DNA of 23,642 nt from JALYUA01 sp038229875 (GCA_038229875.1 JBBROA010000069.1:1-23642), one strand, 5' to 3'; shown: positions 1 through 10,121, counted from the stretch's first letter. The notes: generated by a model not told the origin, from the sequence alone. Program-made: numbers and translations.

Positions 1-2
1 CG

Positions 3-233
3 CGGGAGACGGCGGCCTCGATCGCCGCCGCCGCGGAGGGTGCCCCGGGGCTCCGACTCTCCGGCCCCGCTCCCGCTCCCCTCGAGCGCCTCCAGGGCAA
101 GTGGCGGTTCCAGGTCCTGCTCCGCGCGCCCGACCGCCGCACGATCCTCGCGATTCTCGAATCGTGCATCCCGGAGCGGCCGCCGTCGGGAGTGCAGATA
201 GCCGCGGACGTCGACCCGCAGGACCTGATGTGA
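3..233 (+). CDS. priA: Primosomal protein N' (PriA helicase), C-terminal end, partial
   Basis: The open frame enters from the left edge and ends at TGA 231-233, giving about 76 residues. The tail has the PriA C-terminal layout: a PAPAPLERLQGKWRFQVLLRA segment followed by a short alpha/beta stretch and the closing VDPQDLM, matching the family pattern of 'P.PAPL.R..GRYR.Q.LLR' and a terminal 'DVDP..LL'. PriA is the 3'-5' DNA helicase that reloads the replisome at stalled forks. Only the C-terminal domain is visible; the helicase motifs and zinc-binding cysteines lie outside the window. The frame is intact to the edge. The assignment rests on the terminal motif alone, so it is good but not certain. 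Confidence 0.8.
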   Translation, partial: RETAASIAAAAEGAPGLRLSGPAPAPLERLQGKWRFQVLLRAPDRRTILAILESCIPERPPSGVQIAADVDPQDLM

Positions 234-242
234 CGAATTCCT

Positions 243-279
243 CCCTCTCCCCGCGCTCGGGAAGGGTTGGGGTGAGGGG
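243..279 (+). repeat. Dispersed palindromic repeat, copy 1
   Basis: The sequence CCCTCTCCCCG (243-253) is followed by CGGGAAGGG (258-266), which folds back on it (CCCG/CGGG around loop CGCT, with outer CCCT/AGGG). A GGGGTGAGGG tail follows. The same core recurs at 521-545. Palindromes built on CCCTCTCCCC and its complement are common as intergenic dispersed repeats in high-GC genomes. This copy starts 10 bp after the priA stop, so it could also act as a 3'-end stabiliser. Confidence 0.55.
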
Positions 280-520
280 GCCGGCAGTTGGGCGTCCTTC
301 TTCGCGCGCCGCAGACACGCCGGATTCGCGACGGGGATAATGATCCCGCCTTGCCCGGTTGCCTCGGGATGTCATGCGGCTTCTCTGTTATTTCCACGGA
401 GCAAGACATGTGCGCGGGGGCGACGCGAGAGCGCTCGGAATTAGCGGAAGCGCTCCCGACCACGCCGGCACGGAGCCTTGCCTGCCTGCGGCGCCTCCCG
501 GCCTGCGGCCCCACGCCCAT

Positions 521-566
521 CCCTCTCCCCGATCGCGGGAAGAGGCCGGTGGCGCACCCTCACCTC
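521..566 (+). repeat. Dispersed palindromic repeat, copy 2
   Basis: This copy repeats the CCCTCTCCCCG block (521-531) and CGGGAAG (536-542) seen at 243-264, with a loop ATCG and an outer stem CCTCT/AGAGG (522-526 with 541-545). The right flank carries CACCCTCACC, roughly the complement of the GGGTGAGGG tail of copy 1, so the two copies share a core but differ in the orientation of the tail. It ends about 17 bp before the -10-like box of accA. Confidence 0.5.
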
Positions 567-583
567 CGGCGCGGATGCGACGG

Positions 584-589
584 TAGAAT
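584..589 (+). promoter_or_regulatory. Candidate -10 box for accA (near-leaderless)
   Basis: TAGAAT stands 8 bases before the accA ATG and matches the bacterial -10 consensus at 5 of 6 positions in a very GC-rich context. No Shine-Dalgarno sequence lies between it and the start, and no clear -35 is seen. A transcript begun 6-9 bases downstream would have almost no leader. The same spacing is seen before parA and the lptF/G gene. Confidence 0.4.
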
Positions 590-597
590 CTAAGTCC

Positions 598-1563
598 ATG
601 AATTCCGAAGAGTCGAGCTTCGAAGAGCCGCTGACGAAGCTTCGTCAGCGGATCGAGGACCTCTCGGCTCTTCCGGACGATGCGGCGCACCGGCGCGAGA
701 TCGAGAAGCTGCAGGAAAAGCTGGACCGGCTCACCCGCGAGATCTACGCCGGGCTTTCGGCCTGGCAGAAGACGGTGGTCGCCCGGCATCCCGCTCGCCC
801 CTATGCGCTCGACTACGTGGTCGCGCTCACCACGGACTTCGTAGAGCTTCATGGAGACCGCAAGTTCTCCGACGACGCCGCCATTGTCGCGGGCCTCGCG
901 TCCTTCCGGGGGGTTCCAGTCGCGGTCGTCGGACACCAGAAGGGGCGCGACACCAAAGAGAAGATCCGGCGCAATTTCGGAATGCCTCGCCCCGAGGGGT
1001 TCCGCAAGGCCCTCCGCGTGATGCAGCTCGCCGAAAAGTTCGGGCGGCCCGTGCTCTCGTTCGTCGACACGACCGGCGCCTACCCCGGCATCGACGCCGA
1101 AGAGCGCGGTCAGGCCGAAGCGATCGCCGTGAACCTACGGGTGATGGCTTCCCTGAAGGTCCCGATCATCGTCACGATCACGGGAGAGGGAGGATCCGGC
1201 GGCGCGCTCGCGCTCGGTATCGGCGACCGGGTCCTGATGCTCGAGCACTCCGTGTACTCCGTCATCTCTCCCGAAGGGTGCGCTGCCATTCTGTGGAAGG
1301 ACGCCGCGCGAAAGAAGGACGCGGCGGAGGCGCTCAAGCTGACCGCGGCCGACCTGAAGGCGCTCGATGTCGTGGACGAGATCATTCCCGAGCCGCCCGG
1401 CGGCGCGCACTCCGACCCCTCCGGCGCCACCGCGGCCGTCGGGGAGGCGATAGAACGGCATCTGCGGCCCCTCCTCTCGCAGACCCCCGAGGACCGGGGA
1501 GAGGCGCGCTACCGCAAATTCCGGGCCCTCGGGCGTTTCGAGACGATTCCCGGCGGCGCGTGA
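598..1563 (+). CDS. accA: Acetyl-CoA carboxylase carboxyltransferase subunit alpha
   Basis: A 321-residue protein, the usual AccA length. It transfers the carboxyl group from carboxybiotin to acetyl-CoA to give malonyl-CoA, the first committed step of fatty-acid synthesis, in complex with AccD. The N-terminal part is a helical region (about residues 10-60) with the typical FEEPLTKLRQRIEDL start. The carboxyltransferase core follows, with the VDTTGAYPG segment and the glycine-rich GEGGSGGALALGIGD oxyanion region (about 196-210), then EHSVYSVISPEGCAAILWKD. The ATG at 598 is chosen because family similarity begins there; the frame stays open upstream to 478 but that part is spacer sequence. accD, accB and accC are not in the window. 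It has its own -10-like box and no visible ribosome-binding site. Confidence 0.96.
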   Translation: MNSEESSFEEPLTKLRQRIEDLSALPDDAAHRREIEKLQEKLDRLTREIYAGLSAWQKTVVARHPARPYALDYVVALTTDFVELHGDRKFSDDAAIVAGLASFRGVPVAVVGHQKGRDTKEKIRRNFGMPRPEGFRKALRVMQLAEKFGRPVLSFVDTTGAYPGIDAEERGQAEAIAVNLRVMASLKVPIIVTITGEGGSGGALALGIGDRVLMLEHSVYSVISPEGCAAILWKDAARKKDAAEALKLTAADLKALDVVDEIIPEPPGGAHSDPSGATAAVGEAIERHLRPLLSQTPEDRGEARYRKFRALGRFETIPGGA

Positions 1564-1635
1564 GAGGGAGTGCCCGGGCGAAAATCGGCCTGCGCCCGGA
1601 CGTCGTTTGTCGCATCCCCCGGCGACACTGAGCGA

Positions 1636-3375
<1,740 letters not shown>

Positions 3376-3439
3376 CGGAACGGGGCGGTGCCCGCGAACG
3401 ACACGACCCGCGGTCCGGGCGGGAGACGCGGCTCGCCCG

Positions 3440-5599
3440 ATGACCGCGCGCCGTGCGGTCGAAGCAGCCGTGCTGACCTTCGGCGCGCTCTTCGTCGCGT
3501 TTCTCGTCTACTCGTTCCGGCCGGGGCGGCGCCCGGCCGCAGGGCACCCCTCGAAGCAGGAGGTTCCCCCGTCCGAGGAGGCCGGACAGGCTACGACTGT
3601 TCTCAAGGGCTTCGACTACACGGAGACGCTCCGCGGGAAGCCGCTCTTCCACATCCAGTCTGAGCGCACGGTCGGGTTCGGCGCGGCCGCCGGACTGCTG
3701 CCGAACCTCTATGCTCTCGAGAAAGTCGCGCTGACGGTGTATCCGGAAACCGGAGCTCCCGTGACGGTGCATTCGGAGAAGGCGACCTACGACCAGCGGA
3801 CGAACGCCGCGCGGCTCAAGGGAAACGTCCGCTGGATCGACGGACGCGGAGCGCTCGGAGAGACCGCCGAAGTCGAGTTCCGTCCCTCGGCCCGCGAGCT
3901 CGTCGCGCCGGGAGCCCTGCGCGTCACGCGAGGCACGTTCGTCCTCGAAGCGCGCTCCGGCATCTACGACGTCGCGCACCGGGAGGCGCGTTTGGAGGGT
4001 CCGGTGCGCGGCTCCGGAACCGGGGAAGGATCGGGCGGGTTGTCGGCCCTGGCCGCGGATCGGGCCGTCTACAAGCGCGACGAGGCGACCGTGGAGCTTT
4101 TCGGGAACGTCTCCGGCCAGTCCACGGGCGGGAATCGCATCTCCGCCGATCGCCTCGTCTTGAAGACGTCCGAAGAAGGGCGGGGGTTCGACTGGGCTCG
4201 CGCCGAGGGTCACGTGCAGGGCACGATCGAGTCGGCCACGCTCGCGTCCCCCGCCGCCGCGGGAAAGCGCGGACGCCAGTCGTACGCAGGCCAGCGGGGA
4301 GGCCTGTTGTTTGCCGCCGACGGCTCGGTCCGGTCGCTCGCGCTCGCGGGCTCCCCGGCGTCGGTGGACGAGCAGCCCGGCCCGGACGCGCCCGCCGGAC
4401 GGAAGCTGCGCGCGAGCTCGATCGACGTCATGTTCGAGGGGGGGCAGGCCCGCTCCGCGCGCGCCCAGGGGGCAGTCAAGGTCGAGACCGGCGGCAGCCA
4501 CGGCGAGTCGGACCAGGCCACCATGACGCTGCTCCCGTCGGGAGAAGTCCAGACGCTCGAGCTCTCGGGCTCGGTGAAGATGTCCGGCGAAGGACGCTCC
4601 GGGAGTGCCGATCGCGCGGTGCAGGTCGCGGACCGCGGCATCTGGGTCTTGACCGGCGGACCGGAGCGATCCGCCACGGTCGAGGGGGATGGGTCCCGCG
4701 TTTCCGCGGCGCGAATCGAGATCGATCAGAAGCACAAAGGTGTGCGCGCGGACGGGGGAGCGCGTGCGGTGCTCGTCCCACGGCAGAACGGCTCGCGACT
4801 GGCCACCCCGGTCGGCGACTCCACCCGCCCGACGTTCGGAAAGGCCGACCGGATGACGTTCGACGACGCGACCCGCGTCGCGACCCTCTCGGGCAGCGCG
4901 ACGCTCTGGCAGGAGGCGTCGTCCGTCTTCGGCAACGACATCACGGTCAACGACGCCGAGCGCAGCCTGGTCGCCGTGGGCAACACCCGGACGGTCTTCT
5001 CGCCGGCGGATTCCCGCAAGCCCGCGGGCGCACCGGCGCCGGCCGGCGGCGCGGCAGCCGCCGTCAAACCGGGCGCGAAGGCGGCGGCCGCTTCCGACCG
5101 CGACCGTCACCCGTCGGTCGTGACGGCCCGCCGCCTCGTGTATCGGGAGGTTCCCGGCGCCCGGGCCGCTCCGGGCGCCGCACCGGCGGTCTCGCCAACG
5201 GCGTCCGCCGCTCCGGCCGGGACGGTGCCCGCCGCCGCTCTTCCGGCCACCGCCTCGTTCGACGGATCCGTCGTGGTCACGAGCGGCCCCTGGCATGCGT
5301 CGGCGAACACGGCCGTCGCGTACATCGGGGCGGATCGCCGCATCGAGCGCGTGGAGATGAACGGCGACGTCTCCTTCCGGGACACCGCGGAGGGAAGGAG
5401 CGGCCAGGCTTCGAAGGCGACCGACTGGCCTCTGGAGGGCCGGACGGTCCTCGAGGGCGCGCCGGCCGTCGTTCTCGACCGAGAAGGCAACCGCGTCGCC
5501 GGCGCGACCTTGACGATTTCCAAGCGGGGGGGTAGCGTCGAAGTGACCGCCCCGGAGGGAGGACGCACGGAGACGATCCACAGGACCCGCAGCCAGTGA
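3440..5599 (+). CDS. LptC-LptA-like LPS transport protein (OstA-type repeats), 719 residues
   Basis: The protein begins with a short basic segment and one membrane helix (about residues 7-26, AAVLTFGALFVAFLVYSF), then a long periplasmic region. Residues about 50-190 look like LptC: LKGFDYTETLRGKPLFHIQSER, with VHSEKATYDQRTNAARLKGNVRW as in the OstA/LptC beta-jellyroll. Further OstA-like blocks follow (GTFVLEARSGIYDV; ADRAVYKRDEATVELFGNVSG; DRMTFDDATRVATLSGSATLW; NTAVAYIGADRRIERVEMNGDV), separated by Ala/Pro linkers at about 527-553 and 570-602. LptC is normally about 190 and LptA about 180 residues, so this is several times larger. It occupies the lptC-lptA slot directly before lptB, and no separate lptA is present. 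I infer one anchored chain serving both roles. The ATG at 3440 is chosen over upstream in-frame starts because the membrane helix follows it. The stop overlaps the lptB start by 4 bp. Confidence 0.82.
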   Translation: MTARRAVEAAVLTFGALFVAFLVYSFRPGRRPAAGHPSKQEVPPSEEAGQATTVLKGFDYTETLRGKPLFHIQSERTVGFGAAAGLLPNLYALEKVALTVYPETGAPVTVHSEKATYDQRTNAARLKGNVRWIDGRGALGETAEVEFRPSARELVAPGALRVTRGTFVLEARSGIYDVAHREARLEGPVRGSGTGEGSGGLSALAADRAVYKRDEATVELFGNVSGQSTGGNRISADRLVLKTSEEGRGFDWARAEGHVQGTIESATLASPAAAGKRGRQSYAGQRGGLLFAADGSVRSLALAGSPASVDEQPGPDAPAGRKLRASSIDVMFEGGQARSARAQGAVKVETGGSHGESDQATMTLLPSGEVQTLELSGSVKMSGEGRSGSADRAVQVADRGIWVLTGGPERSATVEGDGSRVSAARIEIDQKHKGVRADGGARAVLVPRQNGSRLATPVGDSTRPTFGKADRMTFDDATRVATLSGSATLWQEASSVFGNDITVNDAERSLVAVGNTRTVFSPADSRKPAGAPAPAGGAAAAVKPGAKAAAASDRDRHPSVVTARRLVYREVPGARAAPGAAPAVSPTASAAPAGTVPAAALPATASFDGSVVVTSGPWHASANTAVAYIGADRRIERVEMNGDVSFRDTAEGRSGQASKATDWPLEGRTVLEGAPAVVLDREGNRVAGATLTISKRGGSVEVTAPEGGRTETIHRTRSQ

Positions 5600-6351
5600 G
5601 CTCTCCCGAGGGCGAGCCGGAGCCGCGGCCTCTCCTCGCCGCCGAAGGGCTCATCAAGACCTACGGAGGACGCGCGGTGGTCCGGGGCGTCTCCCTGGAG
5701 GTCGGCGCCGGCGAGATCGTGGGCCTTCTGGGGCCCAATGGCGCGGGCAAGACCACGACGTTTTCGATCGTGGTCGGCCTGGTCCAGCCGGACGCGGGCG
5801 AAGTCCGGCTCTCCGGCCGCGACGTGACGTCGCTGCCGATGTACCGCCGGGCGCGGGCCGGGATCTCGTACCTGCCGCAGGAGCCTTCGGTCTTTCGCAA
5901 GATGACCGTCGAAGAAAACCTGCTCGCGATTCTGGAGACCCTGGACCTGACGCAGGCCGAACGGCGGGAACGGGCCGACCGGCTGCTGGCCGAGTTTGGC
6001 CTCGAGGCGCTGCGGACCCACCGGGCGTACACCCTGTCGGGAGGCGAGCGCCGGCGGGTGGAAATCGCCCGCAGCCTGGTCGTTTCCCCTCATTTCGTGC
6101 TCTTAGACGAGCCTTTTGCCGGAATCGACCCGCTCGCCGTCCTCGAGATCCAGGGGATCGCGCGAAGGCTGGCGACCGCCGGGATTGGCGTTTTGATCAC
6201 CGACCACAACGTCCGCGAGACTTTGTCCATCGTCGACCGGGCTTATATAATTCATGGCGGCGAGATTCTGAGAGCGGGTACGCCCCTTGCCCTCTCCAGC
6301 GACGCCGTCGTAAAAAAGATCTATCTTGGGGAAGCGTTTCAGCTGAACTGA
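5596..6351 (+). CDS. lptB: LPS export ABC transporter ATP-binding protein LptB
   Basis: A 251-residue cytoplasmic ATPase that powers extraction of lipopolysaccharide from the inner membrane with LptF and LptG. Walker A is GPNGAGKT (46-53). The YLPQEPSVFRKMTVEENL segment is characteristic of LptB and separates it from branched-chain amino-acid ATPases. The signature is LSGGERRRVEIAR, Walker B VLLDEPFAGIDP, and the switch histidine lies in ITDHNVRETL. The start is a GTG overlapping the stop of the preceding gene by 4 bp, which implies translational coupling with the LptC/LptA-like partner. The protein has about 12 extra residues before the ABC fold. Its membrane partners are encoded about 13 kb downstream as one fused gene. 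Confidence 0.96.
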   Translation: MSSPEGEPEPRPLLAAEGLIKTYGGRAVVRGVSLEVGAGEIVGLLGPNGAGKTTTFSIVVGLVQPDAGEVRLSGRDVTSLPMYRRARAGISYLPQEPSVFRKMTVEENLLAILETLDLTQAERRERADRLLAEFGLEALRTHRAYTLSGGERRRVEIARSLVVSPHFVLLDEPFAGIDPLAVLEIQGIARRLATAGIGVLITDHNVRETLSIVDRAYIIHGGEILRAGTPLALSSDAVVKKIYLGEAFQLN

Positions 6352-6426
6352 CAGGCAGGAACTTCAACAGGAGCCTTTCAACCCGCGCGGGGGAACCCAC
6401 CGACGCGAGCTGACGATCCGAGAAGA

Positions 6427-7884
6427 ATGGGACTTGAACAAAAACTGAACCTTCGCCTCTCGCAACGGCTCGTCATGACGCCGTCGCTGCAGCAGGCCAT
6501 CAAGCTTCTTCAGATGTCGAAGCTCGAGCTCGAGGAAGTCTTGAACCAGGAGATGGTCGAGAATCCCATCCTGGAGGAAGAGCAGGAAGACGCCGCCGCG
6601 GAAGCCGAGGCCGAGCGCGTCGAAGCGGCCGCCAAGGAAGGTCCAGCCCAGGCCGCCGAAACGCCCGAGGCGCCCGCGGAGAAAGAGCGCGACTCCTTTG
6701 ATGAGATCGATTTCGATTCCTACTTCGAGGAGTACCTCGACAGCTCCTACAACCCTCGCCAGTACGAAGAGACGGAGCAGGTCCCGCTCGAGAACATCCT
6801 CTCGCGCCCCCCGGGCCTCCAGGAGTATCTGAGCTGGCAGATTTCGATGTCGGAGGCCTCGCCCGAGGTCCGCGAGATCGCGACGTACCTGATCGGGAAC
6901 ATCGACGAGGACGGATACCTGCGAGTCACACGCGAGGAGATCCGGGCCGGCGGCTACGAGAACGATGAGCAGGTGGACATCGCGCTCGGCCTCGTTCGAG
7001 CCTTCGACCCTTCCGGGATCTGCGCGTTTGACCTGCCCGACTGCCTGCGTCTTCAGATCCGCGCGCTCGGGATCGAGAACCCGCTGATCGACAAGGTGAT
7101 CACCGAGCACTGGAGCGAATTCTTGAATCGCCAGTTCCAGCAGCTCGCCCGTTCGCTCGGCGTCGGAATGTCCGAGATCCAGGCGGTGGTCGAAGTCATC
7201 AAGAACCTCGAGCCGAAGCCCGGACGTAAGTACTCGAACGAACGGACCATCTACGTCGAGCCCGACGTCGCGGTGCGGAAGATCGGCGATGAGTACGTCA
7301 TCCAGCTGAACGAGGACGGCCTCCCGAAGCTAAGGATCTCCTCCTCGTACCGGAAGATGCTGCGAGGCGGGAACGGCGCGATCGGGGAAGAAGCCGCGAC
7401 GTACCTGAAGGACAAGATGCGGTCCGCCGTGTGGCTGATCAAGAGCCTCGACCAGCGGCAGCGCACTATCTACAAGGTCGCCGACTCGATCGTCCGCCAC
7501 CAGCGCGGCTTCCTCGATCATGGGATCGAGCACCTGCGCCCGCTCGTCCTGCGCGACGTCGCCAACGACATCGGGATGCACGAGTCGACGGTTTCGCGCG
7601 TGGTGTCGAACAAGTACATTCACACGCCACGCGGTCTCTTCCCGATGAAGTACTTCTTCCACAGCGGGATCGACTCGACGACCGGGAACGACGTTTCGTC
7701 GGTCTCGATCAAGAACAAGATTTCGCGGCTGATCGCGGACGAGGACGCAAAGCGGCCCCATTCCGACGCGCGCATCATGCAGCGGCTCCGCGCCGAAGGG
7801 ATACAGATCGCACGCCGGACGGTCGCCAAGTACCGCGAGGAGCTGCGGATTCCTTCGTCATCCCAGAGAAAACAGACCTTCTGA
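6427..7884 (+). CDS. rpoN: RNA polymerase sigma-54 factor
   Basis: A 485-residue sigma-54, normal length. Region I (about 1-50: LRLSQRLVMTPSLQQAIKLLQMSKLEL) is the Gln/Leu-rich activator-interacting segment. Region II (about 55-110) is an acidic spacer rich in Glu and Ala. Then come the core-binding domain (about 120-320), the DNA-binding helix-turn-helix (around TVSRVVSNKYIHTPRG) and the RpoN box ARRTVAKYRE (462-471) that reads the -24 element. The order lptB-rpoN-hpf-ptsN is conserved with E. coli. The purine-rich GAGAAG just before the ATG can serve as ribosome-binding site. Sigma-54 needs AAA+ activators, none of which is encoded here. Confidence 0.97.
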   Translation: MGLEQKLNLRLSQRLVMTPSLQQAIKLLQMSKLELEEVLNQEMVENPILEEEQEDAAAEAEAERVEAAAKEGPAQAAETPEAPAEKERDSFDEIDFDSYFEEYLDSSYNPRQYEETEQVPLENILSRPPGLQEYLSWQISMSEASPEVREIATYLIGNIDEDGYLRVTREEIRAGGYENDEQVDIALGLVRAFDPSGICAFDLPDCLRLQIRALGIENPLIDKVITEHWSEFLNRQFQQLARSLGVGMSEIQAVVEVIKNLEPKPGRKYSNERTIYVEPDVAVRKIGDEYVIQLNEDGLPKLRISSSYRKMLRGGNGAIGEEAATYLKDKMRSAVWLIKSLDQRQRTIYKVADSIVRHQRGFLDHGIEHLRPLVLRDVANDIGMHESTVSRVVSNKYIHTPRGLFPMKYFFHSGIDSTTGNDVSSVSIKNKISRLIADEDAKRPHSDARIMQRLRAEGIQIARRTVAKYREELRIPSSSQRKQTF

Positions 7885-7903
7885 ATTCGGCAGCGGAGGC
7901 ACC

Positions 7904-8470
7904 ATGGCAGTCGAATGCACCGGGCGCGGCGTCGAAATCACGCCTCGCCTGAGGGCCCTCGCTGAAGAGCGCGCCTCGCGGCTCGAACGACACCTGGGCG
8001 GGCCGGTTTCCGTTCGCGTCGTGCTCACGCACGAGAAGCATCGTTTCGGCGCCGAGGTCATCGCGACCTTTCGCCGCCGCCGGTGGACCGCGCAGGAAGA
8101 GACGGGGGACGCCCGCTCCGCGCTGACGCTCGCCTTCGAAAAGATCGGCGCGCAGGCCTCGAAAGACGCGGAGAAGCGGCACGACCGGAGGCATCGCGGG
8201 GCGGCCGTCGCAATACCGCTGCGAATCTCGCAAGGCGCCGAACCGGCCGACCGGGCACCCAGGGGACGCGCCGCGCGGGCGGCGGAACCGCGGATCGTGC
8301 GCGCGGGTCGCAAACCCGCCGCCAAACCGATGAGCGTCGAAGAGGCCGCGATGCGCATCGATGGATCTCGCGAGGACTTCGTCGTGTTCCGCGACTCGAG
8401 CTCTGAAAAAATTTCGGTCCTCTATCGCCGACGGGACGGCGACTTCGGGCTGATCGTGCCGGAATGCTGA
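7904..8470 (+). CDS. hpf: Ribosome hibernation-promoting factor, long form
   Basis: A 188-residue protein with the two-domain layout of long HPF. The N-terminal domain (about 1-95; GRGVEITPRLRALAEERASRLERHL, then the basic HDRRHRG stretch) binds the 30S subunit at the mRNA/tRNA sites. An Arg/Ala-rich linker (about 100-135) leads to the C-terminal domain (KPMSVEEAAMRIDGSREDFVVFRDSSS and YRRRDGDFGLIVPE) that dimerises to join two 70S ribosomes into 100S particles. It follows rpoN by 19 bp with a strong GGAGG at 7895-7899 before the ATG, so rpoN-hpf are probably one transcript. The family assignment is firm; the long form differs from the short E. coli HPF. Confidence 0.93.
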   Translation: MAVECTGRGVEITPRLRALAEERASRLERHLGGPVSVRVVLTHEKHRFGAEVIATFRRRRWTAQEETGDARSALTLAFEKIGAQASKDAEKRHDRRHRGAAVAIPLRISQGAEPADRAPRGRAARAAEPRIVRAGRKPAAKPMSVEEAAMRIDGSREDFVVFRDSSSEKISVLYRRRDGDFGLIVPEC

Positions 8471-8646
8471 GGCGCCTTCGTGCAGGCGAAACGCCCGAAA
8501 ACAGGGGTCGTGAGGAGTAGGCCGACGCAGACTCGGGAGAGCCCCGGCGCCGGGCCAGCGGAGGTCACCGCGGGCGGCCATCCGGATTCGCGCGGCAAGA
8601 CTCTCGTTCCCGCACGGCCGGTGCGCCGCCGTGAGAGAGTTTCCCT

Positions 8647-9150
8647 GTGAGCGCCACGAGCGGTGAGACGACAGGCTTTCTCCAGGGGGTCGTCAATCCC
8701 CGCTTCATCTTCACGGGCGTGCCCCCCGGAGCCGTCGAGGAAGTGCTCGGCGACCTTTCCCGCCGGCTCGCGGCCGCAGGCGCGGTTTCGGACGCCTCCG
8801 ACCTGACCCGCCGGTTGCTCGAGAGAGAGCGCCTCGGCTGCACCGGGCTCGGGGGAGGAATCGCGATCCCTCACTGCAAGCTGAAGGAGGTCGACGAGAT
8901 TGTTCTCGCGGTGGCCTCGTCTCCCGGGGGAGTGGACTTTCACGCTCCCGACGGGGTCCCCGTGACGCTGATTTTCCTGATCCTCTCACCGGCGGAGGCG
9001 CCGGCGATGCACCTCCAGGCGCTCGCCCGCATTTCGCGTCTGGTGAAGACGCCGGGGGTCGCCGACACTCTGCGCCGCGCGGGCACACCGGAGGAACTGT
9101 TCGCAACGATCAAAGAGGCCGAATCGACGATCCCGGCGGTCCGCGCATGA
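8647..9150 (+). CDS. ptsN: PTS EIIA-Ntr family phosphoacceptor (PtsN)
   Basis: A 167-residue EIIA of the nitrogen/fructose family. The phosphorylated histidine is H76 in GIAIPHCK, preceded by RERLGCTGLGGG. The later core ILSPAEAPAMHLQALARISRLV is typical of PtsN. It accepts phosphate from HPr and acts by binding target proteins rather than carrying sugar. The start is a GTG at 8647; there is no strong Shine-Dalgarno, only GAGAGAG upstream. A 176-bp spacer separates it from hpf, with a weak hairpin (CGCCT/AGGCG near 8473-8488) but no T-run. The stop overlaps the hprK ATG by 4 bp. Confidence 0.92.
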   Translation: MSATSGETTGFLQGVVNPRFIFTGVPPGAVEEVLGDLSRRLAAAGAVSDASDLTRRLLERERLGCTGLGGGIAIPHCKLKEVDEIVLAVASSPGGVDFHAPDGVPVTLIFLILSPAEAPAMHLQALARISRLVKTPGVADTLRRAGTPEELFATIKEAESTIPAVRA

Positions 9151-10121
9151 GCGTCACCGTAGCCCGCCGCGGCCTCACGGCCGACGTTCTCCGATCGCAG
9201 GCGCTAGCCGATCTCGGCCTGAGGACGGTCGCCGGGGAGGCCGGCTTCTCGCGGGTGATCTCCTGGGGACGCATCCAGCGGCCGGGTCTGGCGCTCGCGG
9301 GTTACGAGGCATTCATCAAGCCGGGGCGGATCCAGATCCTCGGGGAAAGCGAGCTCAACTACCTCGACACGATGCCGCCGGCCGTGCGCTCGGAGAGAAT
9401 CTCGGCGATCTGCGCGCTGCCGGTCGCCGCGTTCGTGGTGACGAAGGGCCAGGTGGTTCCGGAGGACCTGATTCGGGAGTGCCGCCTCCGCGAGGTCCCG
9501 CTGCTGGTGTCCGACCAGACGACGTCGGTCGTGATCCAGTCGATCACCCGCATCCTGGAAGACGAGCTCGCGCCGTCGACGACCGTGCACGGTGTTCTTG
9601 TGGACGTGTACGGGATGGGCGTGCTGCTGGTCGGCGACTCCGGCATCGGCAAGAGTGAGTGCGCGCTCGACCTCATCCAGCGCGGCCACCGGCTGGTGGC
9701 GGACGACGTCGTCGAGATCCGCAAGTACCCGAACGGATCGATCGTGGGCCGCGCGGCGGAGATGATCCGGTACCACATGGAGCTTCGCGGGATCGGCATC
9801 ATCAACATCAAGCATCTCTTCGGCGTGTCGGCCGTGCGGGCCTCAAAGTCGATCGAGCTCGTCATCGAGCTCCAGCGCTGGGACCCCACAAAGCGATACG
9901 ATCGACTCGGGTTGGACGGCGAAACGTACACGATTCTGGACAGGCCGCGCCCGCTTCTGCGGCTGCCCGTCGCTTCGGGGCGCAACATCGCCCTTCTGAT
10001 CGAGATCGCCGCGCGCAACGAGCTGCTGAAGACCCAGGGATATGACGCAGCCAAGGAGTTCGCATTGAAAGTCGACGAGCAGATCGCCAAGAACATGAAG
10101 GCGTCGGAGCACACGGAATGA
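9147..10121 (+). CDS. hprK: HPr kinase/phosphorylase
   Basis: A 324-residue bifunctional enzyme that phosphorylates HPr on Ser46 and reverses the reaction with inorganic phosphate. The N-terminal domain (about 1-135) is the family's regulatory fold. The catalytic domain holds Walker A GDSGIGKS (163-170), the ADDVVEI acidic motif near 182, and the HprK signature MELRGIGIINI; the K-loop region (LPVASGRNIALLIEIAARN) is present. It overlaps ptsN upstream and rapZ downstream by 4 bp each. Its substrate Ser46 is present in the HPr encoded 1.3 kb away. In Firmicutes HprK drives catabolite repression; in Gram-negative clusters such as this it probably modulates the PTS phosphorelay. Confidence 0.96.
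   Translation: MSVTVARRGLTADVLRSQALADLGLRTVAGEAGFSRVISWGRIQRPGLALAGYEAFIKPGRIQILGESELNYLDTMPPAVRSERISAICALPVAAFVVTKGQVVPEDLIRECRLREVPLLVSDQTTSVVIQSITRILEDELAPSTTVHGVLVDVYGMGVLLVGDSGIGKSECALDLIQRGHRLVADDVVEIRKYPNGSIVGRAAEMIRYHMELRGIGIINIKHLFGVSAVRASKSIELVIELQRWDPTKRYDRLGLDGETYTILDRPRPLLRLPVASGRNIALLIEIAARNELLKTQGYDAAKEFALKVDEQIAKNMKASEHTE

Larger units (their letters stand above)
234..597. other. Hairpin-rich intergenic spacer between priA and accA
   Basis: These 364 bp contain no convincing gene; the open frames here have compositions unlike the flanking proteins. What is visible is a series of inverted repeats: the two related palindromes annotated separately (243-279 and 521-566), GGGAT/ATCCC with loop AATG at 334-347, and a perfect 7-bp stem GAGCGCT/AGCGCTC at 429-455. 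None is followed by a T-run, so intrinsic terminator function is not obvious. The right end carries a -10-like box for accA. Confidence 0.7.

Noticed and set aside
259..266. GGGAAGGG as an FtsK-orienting (KOPS-like) octamer pointing to the dif-like site
   Set aside because: It is a single occurrence inside a dispersed repeat. KOPS sequence in this lineage is unknown and one match has no statistical weight.
478..597. N-terminal extension of AccA
   Set aside because: The frame is open from 478 but the added residues are Arg/Pro-rich and include the palindromic repeat; AccA similarity begins at the ATG at 598.
4209..4218. TCACGTGCAG as a parS half-match
   Set aside because: Only the central CACGTG palindrome fits. 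The flanks of the parS consensus are missing and it lies inside the LptC/A coding region.
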